In this document: positions 33,149 through 41,936 of the stretch, in pieces
Layout of the letters: the number at the start of each line of letters is the position of its first letter
Position numbering within the stretch: position 1 is the stretch's first letter
Made by a program: the position numbers and the translations under genes
Assembly: GCF_001570605.1 (NCBI RefSeq)
Contig: NZ_BBXG01000016.1
Span: forward strand, 124,001-188,000
Source: Herbidospora cretacea
GTDB lineage: Bacteria; Actinomycetota; Actinomycetes; Streptosporangiales; Streptosporangiaceae
Direction of reading: 5' to 3'
Length of the DNA: 64,000 bases
Notes under the pieces: model-generated
What the model saw: only the letters and a program-made list of their open reading frames with translations
Told to the model about the DNA's origin: nothing
Database searches by the model: none

Positions 33149-33970
33149 ATGGTCATCGAGCTCCACGACCCGGCCGACCCGCGCCTGACCGACTTCACCC
33201 ACCTGCGCGACGTCGAGCTCCGCAAGAGCCTGGAGGCCGAACACGGCCTGTTCCTGGCCGAGGGCGAGAAGGTCATCCGCCGCGCCCTCCAGACCGGCCA
33301 CCCCGCCCGCGCCTTCCTGACCACCCCGAAGTGGCTCACCCACCTGGCCGACGTGCTGGAGAACCAGGTGGTGTACGTCGTGGGCGACGCCCTCATGGAG
33401 CAGGTCACCGGCTTCCCGGTCCACCGGGGGGCGCTGGCCTCCTTCGAGCGGCTGCCCCTTCCGAAGGTGGCCGACCTGGCCCGGCGGTCGGCGCGGATCG
33501 TCGTGCTGGAGGACCTCGTCGACCACTCCAACGTCGGCGCGATCTTCCGCTCGGCGGCGGCGCTCGGGGTCGACGCCGTGGTCCTGTCGCCGCGCTGCGC
33601 CGACCCCCTCTACCGCCGCGCGATCAAGGTCTCGATGGGCGCCGTCTTCGCGGTCCCGTGGGCGCGGATGGACGACTGGCACGGCGGCCTGGCCGCCCTC
33701 GACGGCTACGACCTGCTCGCCCTCACCCCCGACGCCTCGGCCGTGCCGATCGACGAGGTCAGGCTGGGGGAGAGGACCGCGCTGCTGCTCGGCTCCGAGG
33801 GCGACGGGCTGTCGTCGCGCTGGCTCTCGCAGGCGACCGAGCGCGTCCGCATCCCGATGAGCCCGGCCGCCCTGAAGAACGGCGTCGACTCGCTCAACGT
33901 GGTGGCCGCCGCCGCTATCGCCTGTCACTCACTCGTTCGGCCCAGCTCAGCAGGTTCCGCGCCGTCGTGA
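33149..33970 (+). CDS. TrmH (SpoU) family RNA 2'-O-methyltransferase
   Basis: 273 residues from the ATG at 33149. An N-terminal substrate-binding domain (LRKSLEAEHGLFLAEGEKVI) is followed by the SPOUT knot: VVLEDLVDHSNVGAIFRSAA (motif 1, with the catalytic Asn-Val-Gly-Ala-Arg type residues), TALLLGSEGDGLSSRWLSQA (motif 2) and VRIPMSPAALKNGVDSLNVV (motif 3). It methylates a ribose in tRNA or rRNA using SAM and is cytoplasmic. The exact site cannot be told; it is not clearly TrmH or RlmB. Its 3' end overlaps the convergent carboxypeptidase gene by 56 nt. Confidence 0.9.
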   Translation: MVIELHDPADPRLTDFTHLRDVELRKSLEAEHGLFLAEGEKVIRRALQTGHPARAFLTTPKWLTHLADVLENQVVYVVGDALMEQVTGFPVHRGALASFERLPLPKVADLARRSARIVVLEDLVDHSNVGAIFRSAAALGVDAVVLSPRCADPLYRRAIKVSMGAVFAVPWARMDDWHGGLAALDGYDLLALTPDASAVPIDEVRLGERTALLLGSEGDGLSSRWLSQATERVRIPMSPAALKNGVDSLNVVAAAAIACHSLVRPSSAGSAPS

Positions 33971-34724
33971 ACCGCCGCAGGTCGCCGGTGTCGCCCAGGA
34001 TCACGCCGAGATAGGTGTGCCCGTCGCGTCTTGCCGCGAACGCCAGGCAGTAGCCGGCGGCCCGCGTGTAGCCCGTCTTCAGCCCGATCGCGCCCGGCGT
34101 CGTGGCGAGCAGCTTGTTGGTGTTGGTCCAGACGTGCCCCGAGGCCCTCGCGACCCTGGTCCGGGCGATCTGCGACAGCACCCGGTCCTTCAGCACGACC
34201 CGGGTCAGCTCCAGCTGGTCCCTGGCGGTCGAGTACTGCCCCGGGGCGGGCAGCCCGTCGGCGTTGACGAACCGGGTGTCGCGCAGGCCGAGGGAGCGGG
34301 CCGCGGTGTTCATCCGCGCCACGAACCGCTGCCTGCCGGGACCGTAGGCCCGCGCCAGCGCGTTGGAGGCGTCGGCCGCCGAGGGCAGCAGCAGGGCGTA
34401 GAGGAGCTGCCGTACGGTCAGCCGCTCACCGGCCCGCAGCCCGGCGTGGGTCGCGCCGCTCGCGTGGGCGTGGTTCACGTCGGCGGCGGTGATCGTCACC
34501 AGGTCGTCGAGATCGGCCTGGCGGCGCACGACATAGGCCGTCATCACCTTCGTCAGGCTGGCGACCGGGACCCGGCGATCCTCGTGTTTGGCGTACGGGA
34601 CCGTTCCCGACGTGACATCCACGACGTACACCTCGGAGGCGGTCACCCGAGGGTCGGCATGGGCTGGAACGGAGAGAAAAATCGCCCAAGTGAGCACGGC
34701 GGTGACGAGAACGGCGGCACGCAT
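33915..34724 (-). CDS. D-alanyl-D-alanine carboxypeptidase (PBP, S11 family)
   Basis: 269 residues. A signal peptide (AAVLVTAVLTWAIFLSVPAHA, cut near residue 23) leads to the serine peptidase fold: SLTK with Ser56 and Lys59, and GLKTGYT (KTG) near residue 216. The middle motif is SAAD (residues 115-118), where most S11 enzymes have SGN or SGC, so the usual Asn/Cys is Ala. It trims pentapeptide side chains of peptidoglycan outside the membrane. There is no C-terminal amphipathic anchor, so it may be secreted. Activity is probable but the substitution deserves a test. Confidence 0.87.
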   Translation of the reverse strand: MRAAVLVTAVLTWAIFLSVPAHADPRVTASEVYVVDVTSGTVPYAKHEDRRVPVASLTKVMTAYVVRRQADLDDLVTITAADVNHAHASGATHAGLRAGERLTVRQLLYALLLPSAADASNALARAYGPGRQRFVARMNTAARSLGLRDTRFVNADGLPAPGQYSTARDQLELTRVVLKDRVLSQIARTRVARASGHVWTNTNKLLATTPGAIGLKTGYTRAAGYCLAFAARRDGHTYLGVILGDTGDLRRFTTARNLLSWAERVSDRR

Positions 34725-34783
34725 GCCCGCATGATCGCACGGGTAGGCATGCGACCGCCGGACGGCATTCGGGGGGAGACGAC

Positions 34784-34966
34784 ATGGCGGGCAGATTCGT
34801 CATCAGCAGGGACACGGCCGGGACCTACCGGTTCAGGCTGGTCATGGGCAACGGGCAGACCATCGCGGTCAGCGGGCCCTTCACCAGCCGCGCGGCCTGC
34901 GTCAACGGCGTCGAGTCGGTGCGCCGCACCGCCCCCGAGGCGGCTCTCGACGACTCGGAGCTCTAA
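34784..34966 (+). CDS. YegP/DUF1508 (UPF0339) family protein
   Basis: 60 residues, a single DUF1508 repeat: FVISRDTAGTYRFRLVMGNG, then SGPFTSRAACVNGVESVRR. A GGGGGAG ribosome site lies 5 nt before the ATG. The protein is small, cytoplasmic and of unknown function; proteobacterial relatives have two repeats. Its stop overlaps the end of the convergent DedA gene by 4 nt. Confidence 0.85.
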   Translation: MAGRFVISRDTAGTYRFRLVMGNGQTIAVSGPFTSRAACVNGVESVRRTAPEAALDDSEL

Positions 34967-35469
34967 CCCGCCTGCGCCGCCGGGGCGTTCCGGCCGCGGC
35001 GGCGCCACCGGGCCCACCCGACCAGACCGGCCAGCACCACGACGGCGAGCACGACCGCGGCGACCGGCGAGTCGGCGGCGAGCCGGAGCCAGGCCCAGAC
35101 GACCGAATAGAGCCCGAACCAGACCAGCGGCGCCCAGGTCAGGCAGCCCAGCGCGCTCGCGACGAGATACCAACGGTAGTTGATCCGCAGCACGCCCGCC
35201 ACCCACGGCAGCGTGTGCCGCAGCCCCGGCACGAAGAAACACCCGTAGACGGCGAGTGCCCCCCATTTGCGGACGACGTTCTCGACCTTGATGATCCGCT
35301 CTTGCCCGATCCTGCGCCCGAGTCGCGACGCGTAGACGGCGTCGCCGACCTTGTGTCCCACCCAGTAGTAGACCTGGAAGGCGCCGAAGAGGGCGACCGT
35401 GAGGATCGCGCCGACGAGCCAGTAGGGCAGCCCGAGAATCGACGCCGCCATCGGGTCTGGGAACTCCAC
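34963..35469 (-). CDS. DedA family (SNARE-associated/VTT) membrane protein
   Basis: 168 residues from the GTG at 35469, chosen because AAGG precedes it and because a start at 35490 would touch the iron-box-like sequence; an ATG at 35451 is also possible. Helices include YWLVGAILTVALFGAFQVYY and VAAVVLAVVVLAGLVGWARW. The DedA signature is VYGCFFVPGLRHTLPWVAGVL (split by the conserved Phe-x-Pro-Gly-x-Arg) near residue 90. DedA proteins flip or recycle undecaprenyl phosphate or phospholipid. A short basic tail ends the protein. An IdeR/DmdR-like site upstream suggests metal control. Confidence 0.83.
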   Translation of the reverse strand: MEFPDPMAASILGLPYWLVGAILTVALFGAFQVYYWVGHKVGDAVYASRLGRRIGQERIIKVENVVRKWGALAVYGCFFVPGLRHTLPWVAGVLRINYRWYLVASALGCLTWAPLVWFGLYSVVWAWLRLAADSPVAAVVLAVVVLAGLVGWARWRRRGRNAPAAQAG

Positions 35470-35490
35470 CGTGCCGCCTTGGAATGACAA

Positions 35491-35510
35491 TTAGGACAGC
35501 CTTACCTTAA
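35491..35510. promoter_or_regulatory. iron-box-like (IdeR/DmdR) site
   Basis: TTAGGACAGCCTTACCTTAA matches 14 of 19 positions of the actinobacterial iron-box consensus TTAGGTTAGGCTAACCTAA. It lies directly upstream of the DedA gene and about 90 nt before the divergent exported-protein gene. Binding of an iron repressor is inferred from sequence only. Confidence 0.5.
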
Positions 35511-35597
35511 GCGAGCCCGCCTGGACCGCGCCACGCACCACACCCCCTGCAACCGGACGGCAACCACCACTCAACCACGGCGTTCTACAAAAAAGGC

Positions 35598-36050
35598 ATG
35601 AAATCCCGCAGCCTCGTCGCGAGCGGCGGCCGGACCGCGCTGCGACTCCTCATCGCCACCGCCGTGGCCACCGCCGCCTACCTGACCGGCACGACGATCA
35701 CCGAAGAGCCGGCCCGCACCCTCACCCTGTCGGCCCGGTCGATCCCCGCCGAGAACGGCCTGGTCACCCCCGAGCCCGGCGAGGTCACCGTGGGCGAACT
35801 CGCCGGCTGCTCCTACCGCGCCCGCAGCGTGGTGGCCTCCGGCGCCGTCACCTACGAATGGACCCTCCAGCGCCGCAGCGTGACGACCGGCGCCTGGCAG
35901 GACTACCTGTCCAGCACCGGCGGCTTCAGCGGCGCCACCCGGACCGTCGACTGGCGCGTCCGCGTCCCCGGCAACCCCGGCTCCTACCGGGTGGTCCTGG
36001 ACGTCTCAGGTGACCGCATCATGAGCGAGAAGTTCCTCGTGACCTGCTGA
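35598..36050 (+). CDS. small exported protein, unknown function
   Basis: 150 residues. A basic N-terminus and a hydrophobic segment (ALRLLIATAVATAAYLTGT, residues 14-32) look like a signal peptide or membrane anchor. The rest (GCSYRARSVVASGAVTYEWT; NPGSYRVVLDVSGDR; final VTC) reads as one Ig-like beta-sandwich with two cysteines that could bond. It resembles the external domain of the pseudokinase in this window in general style, not in clear sequence. Not recognised as a known family. Divergent from DedA across the iron-box-like site. Confidence 0.7.
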   Translation: MKSRSLVASGGRTALRLLIATAVATAAYLTGTTITEEPARTLTLSARSIPAENGLVTPEPGEVTVGELAGCSYRARSVVASGAVTYEWTLQRRSVTTGAWQDYLSSTGGFSGATRTVDWRVRVPGNPGSYRVVLDVSGDRIMSEKFLVTC

Positions 36051-36123
36051 TTCTTGGGTCTGGATCTCCCCGGCCCGGGGGAGGGCCGTCGTGGTCAGGA
36101 CGCCTCGGCCTCTGGAGCACGCG

Positions 36124-37146
36124 ATGTCCCACCACCTCGACTCACCCCTCGCCCGCCAGGACCCGCGCCTGGACATCTGCGACCTCTACGTCTTCCGCGG
36201 CGAACGCGGCACCGTCTTCGCCGCCGACCACAGCCACTCCTTCGCCGGCCCCGACGCCCCGAAGGGCCTCCACCCGGAGGGCCGCTACGAGTTCAAGATC
36301 GACGGCAACGGCGACGCCGTCGAGGACGTCACCCTCCGCTTCACCTTCGGCGAGCGCGACGAACAGGGCGGCCAGACCTTCCGCCTCGACTGGGTGACCC
36401 CCGCCGGAGGAGAGACGATCGCCGAGGGCCGCATGGGCGAGACCGTCGAGTTCGACGGCGGCGGCCGGGTCTGGACCGGCCAGGCCGGCGACTCCTTCTG
36501 GATCGAACCCGACGTCCTGCACGCCGTGGGCCAGGCCTTCCAGCACGGCATGAAGGTCGACCTGACCGGCTGGAACCCCGACAAGGCCGGGAACCTGTTC
36601 GCCGGGCACACCGTCTACTCGACCGTCGTCGAACTGCCCGACGGCGAACTGAGCCGCATCGCCGCCCCCGACGGGCGGATCGGCGTCTGGGCCCAGACGA
36701 GCCTGGCCACCGACAGCGGCGGCTGGCGCCCGATCAACCGCGCGGGCCTGCCCATGATCCACCCCCTGTTCACCCAGTACGACGAGGACCTCGGCGACCG
36801 CCTCAACACCAACGGCCCGGCCGAGGACATCGAACTCCACGGCGAGGTGATCCGCTCGAAGGTGGCCGGGGTCGTCCGCGCCTACGGAACGGCCGCCGAC
36901 CCGGAGGCCTACGCCCAGACGGTGATGGAGCGCATGCTGCCGAACATGCTGCCGTACACGATCGGCACCGAGGCGGCCTTCACCTTCGCGGGCTGGAACG
37001 GCCGCGCCCTGACCGACAACGCCCCCGACGTCATGTTCTCCTTCGCGGCGAACACGCCGGTGACCCTCGGCATCGGGCGCGAATCGGTCAGCCCGAAGCC
37101 GAGAGACGAGTTCCCGTACCTGCCGCCGGTCGGAGAGCCGGAGTGA
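36124..37146 (+). CDS. DUF4331 family protein
   Basis: 340 residues from the ATG at 36124, with GGAG 6 nt upstream. It begins MSHHLDSPLARQDPRLDICD followed by LYVFRGERGTVFAADHSHS, the family's typical opening, and has NRAGLPMIHPLFTQYDEDL in the middle. DUF4331 proteins are beta-rich and of unknown function; many are exported, but no signal peptide is visible here. Paired His-His and Asp residues near the N-terminus may bind metal. It converges with the SARP-type regulator gene, 8 nt away. Confidence 0.83.
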   Translation: MSHHLDSPLARQDPRLDICDLYVFRGERGTVFAADHSHSFAGPDAPKGLHPEGRYEFKIDGNGDAVEDVTLRFTFGERDEQGGQTFRLDWVTPAGGETIAEGRMGETVEFDGGGRVWTGQAGDSFWIEPDVLHAVGQAFQHGMKVDLTGWNPDKAGNLFAGHTVYSTVVELPDGELSRIAAPDGRIGVWAQTSLATDSGGWRPINRAGLPMIHPLFTQYDEDLGDRLNTNGPAEDIELHGEVIRSKVAGVVRAYGTAADPEAYAQTVMERMLPNMLPYTIGTEAAFTFAGWNGRALTDNAPDVMFSFAANTPVTLGIGRESVSPKPRDEFPYLPPVGEPE

Positions 37147-37154
37147 TCCCGGCC

Positions 37155-40100
37155 TCAGACGCGGTCGAGGGCGACCTCCGCGTCGTCGACCCAGCGCTGG
37201 ACGCCGACCCGCCGGGCCACCGTGAGCGCCTTCTCGTAGTGGGCGCGCGCCTCCGGGTGGCCCAGCTTCACCGCCAGGTCGCCCAGGGTCCGGGCCACCG
37301 GCCACAGCGCCACCACGCCCGTGCCCGCCCCGGCGATCCGGTCGTGGAAGGGGCGTAGGGCGGCGTAGGCCTCGTTCATCCGGTCGACGTCGTCGAGCCG
37401 GAGGCCGGCGAGGGCGCGCCAGGTCATGGCCAGCTCGTAGAGGAAGTCGCCCCGGACGGGTTCGCGCGTGACGGCCACCGCACGGGCGTCGCGCAGGTGC
37501 CCGGCCTCGGCCAGCGCCACCGCGTAGGCGTCGAGGGTCCACTTCGCGCCCCGGGTGTGCGCCTCGCCGAGGGCGTCGGCCATCTCGTCGGCCCTGCCCT
37601 GGACCAGGTGGAGGCAGAAGGTCGCGATCAGCGGCAGGTCCTGACGGCCCTCCAGCATCCCGGCCCGCGCGGTCAGCCGGGCCGCGTTCCGGTAGGCCGC
37701 CTCGGCCCCGGCGTAGTCACCGGTGATCATGAGGCGCTGCCCGGCGTACCAGGCGCCGACGGCCGCCGGGGCGGCCAGGCCGTACTGCTGGCCCAGCTTG
37801 TCGGCGCGGGCCAGCTGGCGGTCGGCCTCGGCGAAGTCGCCGCGGGCCGCCGCGCATTCGAGCAGGACCAGGTGGGCGAGGGTCTGGACCGAGATCTGGC
37901 CCGACTCCGCGCCGACCCGGAGCAGCTCGCGCCCGATGTCCTCGCGCTCGTCGACCTGGGCCAGTGTGTAGGACTGGCGGAGCCGCCCGCTGAGCGCCAT
38001 CGCCAGGAGGTTGGGGTCGCCGCTGGCGCGGGCCAGCTCCTCGGCCTCCAGCGAGGCCTGCTCGCCGCGCGGGGTCGCCGAGCCCTCCAGCTCCAGGGCG
38101 AGGGTCGCCAGGAGGCTGGCGCGCAGCGAGTGTTCGCTGGGCGGCAGCTCCAGCAGCGCCTTCTCGGTGACGTCGACGATCTCCCACGCCGTGCGGGTGA
38201 AGTCGCGGGCGATGCCCTTGTGGGGGACGGCCAGGGCCGCCGCCACCCGGGCGGTCAGTTCGAGGTCGCCCAGCGGGAGCGCCACGTCCATCGCGTCGCG
38301 GCGGTGGGCCCGTGCGGCGGTCATGTCGCCCGCGAGGGCCAGGGCGTGGATCGTGCGGACCTGGAGTTCGAGCCGCTCCTTGATCTGCCGCCCGCCCGCC
38401 CGGTCGTAGGCGTTGATCGCGCGTTCCCACTGGGAGGCCGCCTCGCGGTAGGCGTAGCGGCGTTCGGCCTGCTCACCGGCGAGGCCCGCGTAGCGGACCG
38501 CCTTGGCGGCCGTGTCGGCGGTGCCGGCCAGGTCGTAGTGGTGGGCCAGGGCCGCGACGTCGCCGGGGTTCCGGGCCTCGATGACCGACGCCACAGCGGC
38601 GTGGAGCCGGGAGCGGCGCAGCCGGGACGCGTCGGAGTAGAGCGTGTCGCGGACCATCTCGTGGTCGAACCGCAGACGCCCGGCGCCCGGCTCGGTGACC
38701 AGACCGGCCAGCAGCGCGGCCTCGACCGCGTCGACGACCGAGTCCTCCTCGCCGGAGATGTCGACCAGGACGTCCACGTCGACGTCACGGCCGATCACGG
38801 CGGCCTGCAGCAGGATCTGCTGGGCCCTCTCGGGCAGCCGGGCGATGCGGCGGCGCAGCACGTCGCGGACCCCGGAGGGGACCTGGGAGATGTCGGCCTC
38901 CGCCTCGAACAGGCGGACGGTCTCCTTCACGTAGAACGGGTTGCCGCCGGTGCGCTCGACGATGGCGGCCACGACGTCGTGGTCGATCTCGCCGCGCACG
39001 AACGTCGCCCGCACGAGCTCGGCCGTCTGGGCGGGGGACAGCCCGTCGAGCTCGACCCGGACCGGGCCGAGCCGGGCCAGCGCGGCCAGCACGTCCTGCT
39101 GCTGGTCGTTGAGCTCGCCCTCGCGGCAGGTGACCACGAGCAGCACCCTGCTGGCGGCCAGCAGGCTCGGCAGGGCGCGCAGCAGCGCGAGGGTCTGGTC
39201 GTCGGCCCAGTGGAGGTCTTCGAGGGTGATCAGCAGCGGCGCCTCGCGGGCCACGCCCGACAGGAATCCGCCGACCGCCCGGTGGAGCCGGAAGCCACCG
39301 GAGGCGTCGTCGTCGTTGGGGACCGGCGCGTGGTCGTCGAGCAGGGGGGCCAGCAGCGCGCCGTACTCCCCGGCGCCACGGCGGGCGATCAGCGCCCGCA
39401 GCACCTCGACCCAGGCCCAGCCGGGCGGGGTCGCCGGGCTGTCGGGGCAGCCCCCGGCCGCGATGATCCAGCCCTGCTCCTCCAGCCGGCCGGAGAGCTG
39501 CCGCAGCAGCGTCGTCTTGCCCGATCCCGGGTCGCCGCCGACCAGCGCGATCGTGAGGCGGCCCGACTTGGTGTGGGGGACGGCGGCCAGCAGCGAGGTC
39601 AGCTCGGACTCACGGCCGACGAACGGCTCGGTCTCCAGCGGCGGCAGCGGGCTCACTTCGAGCGGGCGCGGCGGCCACGTCGGGGTCGTCTCGGCCCGGC
39701 GCGGCAGGATCGTCAGCTCAAGGCCCGGATCCTGCGACAGGATGTCGCTCTCCAGCTTGCGCAGCGCGGGCCCGGGGTCGATGCCGAGCTCGTCGTCGAG
39801 GATGGTCCGCGCCCGCCGCAGCGCGGCCAGCGCGTCACCCTGCCGCCCGCAGCGGTAGAGGCCCAGGGCCAGCAGCCGCCAGCCCTCCTCGCGCAGCGGA
39901 TGTTCTGTGGTCAGCGCCTCGAGGTCGGGCACGGTCTCTGCGTGGAGCCCGAGCCGCAGCCCCGCGTCGGCGTGGCGCTCCCGCGCCACCAGCCGCAGCT
40001 CGCTGAGGCGCGTCACCTCGGCCTCGGCCCACGACTGGTCCTGGAAGTCGCTGTACGGAGTGCCCTGCCACAGCCCCAGAGCCGACTCCAGCCGGGCCCT

Positions 40101-40484
40101 GGCGGTCTGCGGGTTGTCGTCGAGCCGCTCGCCGGCCGCCCGCACGGTCGCCTCGAACCGGAGCGCGTCGACCTGCTCGGGCGCGGCCCGCAGGGCGTAG
40201 CCGGAGGCGACGGTGACCAGCAGCCGGTTGGGCCCGCCCCTCGGGCGGTTGGGCTCCAGCACCCGCCGCAACCGCGAGATGTACACCTGGAGGCCCGACT
40301 GCGCGCCCTTGGCGGCGTCGTCGGCCCACAGGTCGAACAGAAGAGTGTCGACCGGGACCACCTGACCCCGGGCGACGAGAAGCCTGGCCAGAACGGCCCG
40401 CTGGCGGAGGCCGCCGAGATCGAGCTCGTTGTCGCCGTCGTACGCTTCGACCGGGCCCAAGACCCGGAAGCCCACCGTGCTCAT
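37155..40484 (-). CDS. SARP/BTAD-ATPase-TPR transcriptional regulator (AfsR-like layout)
   Basis: 1109 residues from the ATG at 40484. It starts with an OmpR-type winged helix (VGFRVLGPVEAYDGDNELDL; LRQRAVLARLLVARGQVVPV) and a BTAD domain to about residue 250. A NTPase follows, with FVGRESELTSL, Walker A GGDPGSGKTTLLRQL (about residues 325-340) and LLITLEDLHWADDQT as Walker B. The remaining 500 residues are TPR-like helices. Such proteins activate secondary metabolism or development genes, and ATP binding plus an upstream kinase can tune them, as for AfsR. No biosynthetic cluster is adjacent, so targets are unknown. An alternative start GTG lies at 40496. Confidence 0.88.
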   Translation of the reverse strand: MSTVGFRVLGPVEAYDGDNELDLGGLRQRAVLARLLVARGQVVPVDTLLFDLWADDAAKGAQSGLQVYISRLRRVLEPNRPRGGPNRLLVTVASGYALRAAPEQVDALRFEATVRAAGERLDDNPQTARARLESALGLWQGTPYSDFQDQSWAEAEVTRLSELRLVARERHADAGLRLGLHAETVPDLEALTTEHPLREEGWRLLALGLYRCGRQGDALAALRRARTILDDELGIDPGPALRKLESDILSQDPGLELTILPRRAETTPTWPPRPLEVSPLPPLETEPFVGRESELTSLLAAVPHTKSGRLTIALVGGDPGSGKTTLLRQLSGRLEEQGWIIAAGGCPDSPATPPGWAWVEVLRALIARRGAGEYGALLAPLLDDHAPVPNDDDASGGFRLHRAVGGFLSGVAREAPLLITLEDLHWADDQTLALLRALPSLLAASRVLLVVTCREGELNDQQQDVLAALARLGPVRVELDGLSPAQTAELVRATFVRGEIDHDVVAAIVERTGGNPFYVKETVRLFEAEADISQVPSGVRDVLRRRIARLPERAQQILLQAAVIGRDVDVDVLVDISGEEDSVVDAVEAALLAGLVTEPGAGRLRFDHEMVRDTLYSDASRLRRSRLHAAVASVIEARNPGDVAALAHHYDLAGTADTAAKAVRYAGLAGEQAERRYAYREAASQWERAINAYDRAGGRQIKERLELQVRTIHALALAGDMTAARAHRRDAMDVALPLGDLELTARVAAALAVPHKGIARDFTRTAWEIVDVTEKALLELPPSEHSLRASLLATLALELEGSATPRGEQASLEAEELARASGDPNLLAMALSGRLRQSYTLAQVDEREDIGRELLRVGAESGQISVQTLAHLVLLECAAARGDFAEADRQLARADKLGQQYGLAAPAAVGAWYAGQRLMITGDYAGAEAAYRNAARLTARAGMLEGRQDLPLIATFCLHLVQGRADEMADALGEAHTRGAKWTLDAYAVALAEAGHLRDARAVAVTREPVRGDFLYELAMTWRALAGLRLDDVDRMNEAYAALRPFHDRIAGAGTGVVALWPVARTLGDLAVKLGHPEARAHYEKALTVARRVGVQRWVDDAEVALDRV

Positions 40485-40579
40485 GTCAGCCGCCACGCTA
40501 TGCGCGCCGCCAAACGGTACACAAGACGTTCACCGGTCAACCTCACTTCGGGGAGAGTGAGGTCAATTGTCGCGCAAGA

Positions 40580-41641
40580 TCATGATGCTTTCTCGCGAGT
40601 GACGGGTTCCGCCTCGCGTCTGCCGTCCCGCCTGCGCAGGAGGGCCCAGCCGCCGAGAGCCAGCCCGCCCCACGGGATCTCGATCGTGTAGGTCCAGAAA
40701 CCGAACAGGATCGCGGCGGCGGTGGCCTGCGCCTCGCCCGCGCCGAACCCGATCAGCGCGAGCGCGGTCCCGGCCTCCATGAACCCCGCGCCGCTGGGCG
40801 TGGCCAGCGCGCTGGTCAGCACCCGGGACAGCGCGAACACGGCGATCGACTGCGCCGTCCCCACCCACGACCCGGTCCCGACCATGCACAGCGCCAGGAT
40901 CAGCCACTGGAACCCCAGGAAGAAGACCATCCCGAACGACATCTTCAGCCAGCCCGACCGGACGACCCCCGCCATGTCGGCCCGCAGCTTGTGGATGCCC
41001 TCCGACGCCCAGTGCTCGGCCGGCCGGATCTTCCTCGGCGTCAGCCCCACCACCCGGTCGGCGCCGTGCCCGATCACCCGGGCCCCGCGCTCCCAGAACA
41101 GCGCCGCCCCGACGACGACCACCAGCGCCAGCAGCGAGACCGAGGCCACCCACCCGGCGTTGGTCACACTGGGGGACAGCGCCGTCCCCGACAGCAGCAG
41201 CGCCAGGATGCCGGCCGCGGGCAGCAGGAACCGGAAGATCATGTTCCACACGCCGCTGACCAGCGTCGAGGCGACGATCGCCCCGACGGGGAACCCCCAC
41301 CCCTTGGTCATCGCCATCGTCAACGCGACTCCGGCGGCCCCGCCGAACGGCAGCAGATTGCTCACCGCGCTCCCCGCGGCGTTCAGGGTGAGCGCCTGCG
41401 TGTGCCCCAGCCCGGGCAGCGACCCGGTCAGCACGAACGTGTAGGCGAGCAGGCTGGTCAGCCACACGACCGTCATCAGCGCGGCCATCTGCCAGGAGAC
41501 CGCGGCGAACAGGCCCCCGATCTGCCCCCACGACATCGTCGCCCCGGTCAGCGACCCGATGATCGAGGGCAGGTAGACGATCAGCCCCGCGGCCAGCGCC
41601 AGCGACGCGACCGACATGCCGACCCGCACCCACCTGTTCAT
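40580..41641 (-). CDS. YbhN/LPG-synthase transmembrane-like membrane protein (UPF0104)
   Basis: 353 residues with seven or eight predicted helices. The family's blocks are NAAGSAVSNLLPFGGAAGVA (around residue 90), FALSRVLTSALATPSGAGFM and EAGTALALIGFGAGEAQATA. It matches the flippase-like half of lysylphosphatidylglycerol synthase without the catalytic C-terminal domain. Members are thought to move lipids or glycolipids across the membrane. Neighbouring PIG-L deacetylase and GT4 genes are consistent with a glycolipid route, but the link is by position only. Confidence 0.83.
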   Translation of the reverse strand: MNRWVRVGMSVASLALAAGLIVYLPSIIGSLTGATMSWGQIGGLFAAVSWQMAALMTVVWLTSLLAYTFVLTGSLPGLGHTQALTLNAAGSAVSNLLPFGGAAGVALTMAMTKGWGFPVGAIVASTLVSGVWNMIFRFLLPAAGILALLLSGTALSPSVTNAGWVASVSLLALVVVVGAALFWERGARVIGHGADRVVGLTPRKIRPAEHWASEGIHKLRADMAGVVRSGWLKMSFGMVFFLGFQWLILALCMVGTGSWVGTAQSIAVFALSRVLTSALATPSGAGFMEAGTALALIGFGAGEAQATAAAILFGFWTYTIEIPWGGLALGGWALLRRRDGRREAEPVTREKAS

Positions 41642-41762
41642 GCGCCCAGTCTGCCGGGCGCACAGAGCGCTTCGCTCCTCCTCTGGTACGAACCGGCCCA
41701 GATCCCCAGGGGGATAGTGCCGTCTCCGCTTCGGGCGTGATCTGAGATCGGGTGGAGACGTG

Positions 41763-41936
41763 ATGAGCTTCGATCTGGCGTTCTGGCACGTGCCCGGCGG
41801 CGTCGACGTCGCCCGGGCCCGGGAGATCTACACGGGACGTCGTCACGGAGCCCTGAGTCAGTCGTCGAAGGGGTGGGTCATCTTCGTGCCGGGGGGCAGG
41901 TCGCGGCGGACGTACCACTCGGTGCCGAAGACATAG
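41763..41936 (+). pseudogene. N-terminal remnant of a conserved protein beginning MSFDLAFW
   Basis: An intact GGTGGAG ribosome site is followed by an ATG and about 31 codons of plausible sequence (MSFDLAFWHVPGGVDVARAR, then EIYTGRRHGAL). Actinomycete proteins often begin MSFD-LAVWYE with an ARA-x-YE helix, so this resembles the first 30 residues of such a family. The frame then runs antisense into the PIG-L deacetylase gene and stops at 41936. I read it as a gene truncated by a deletion. Confidence 0.45.
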
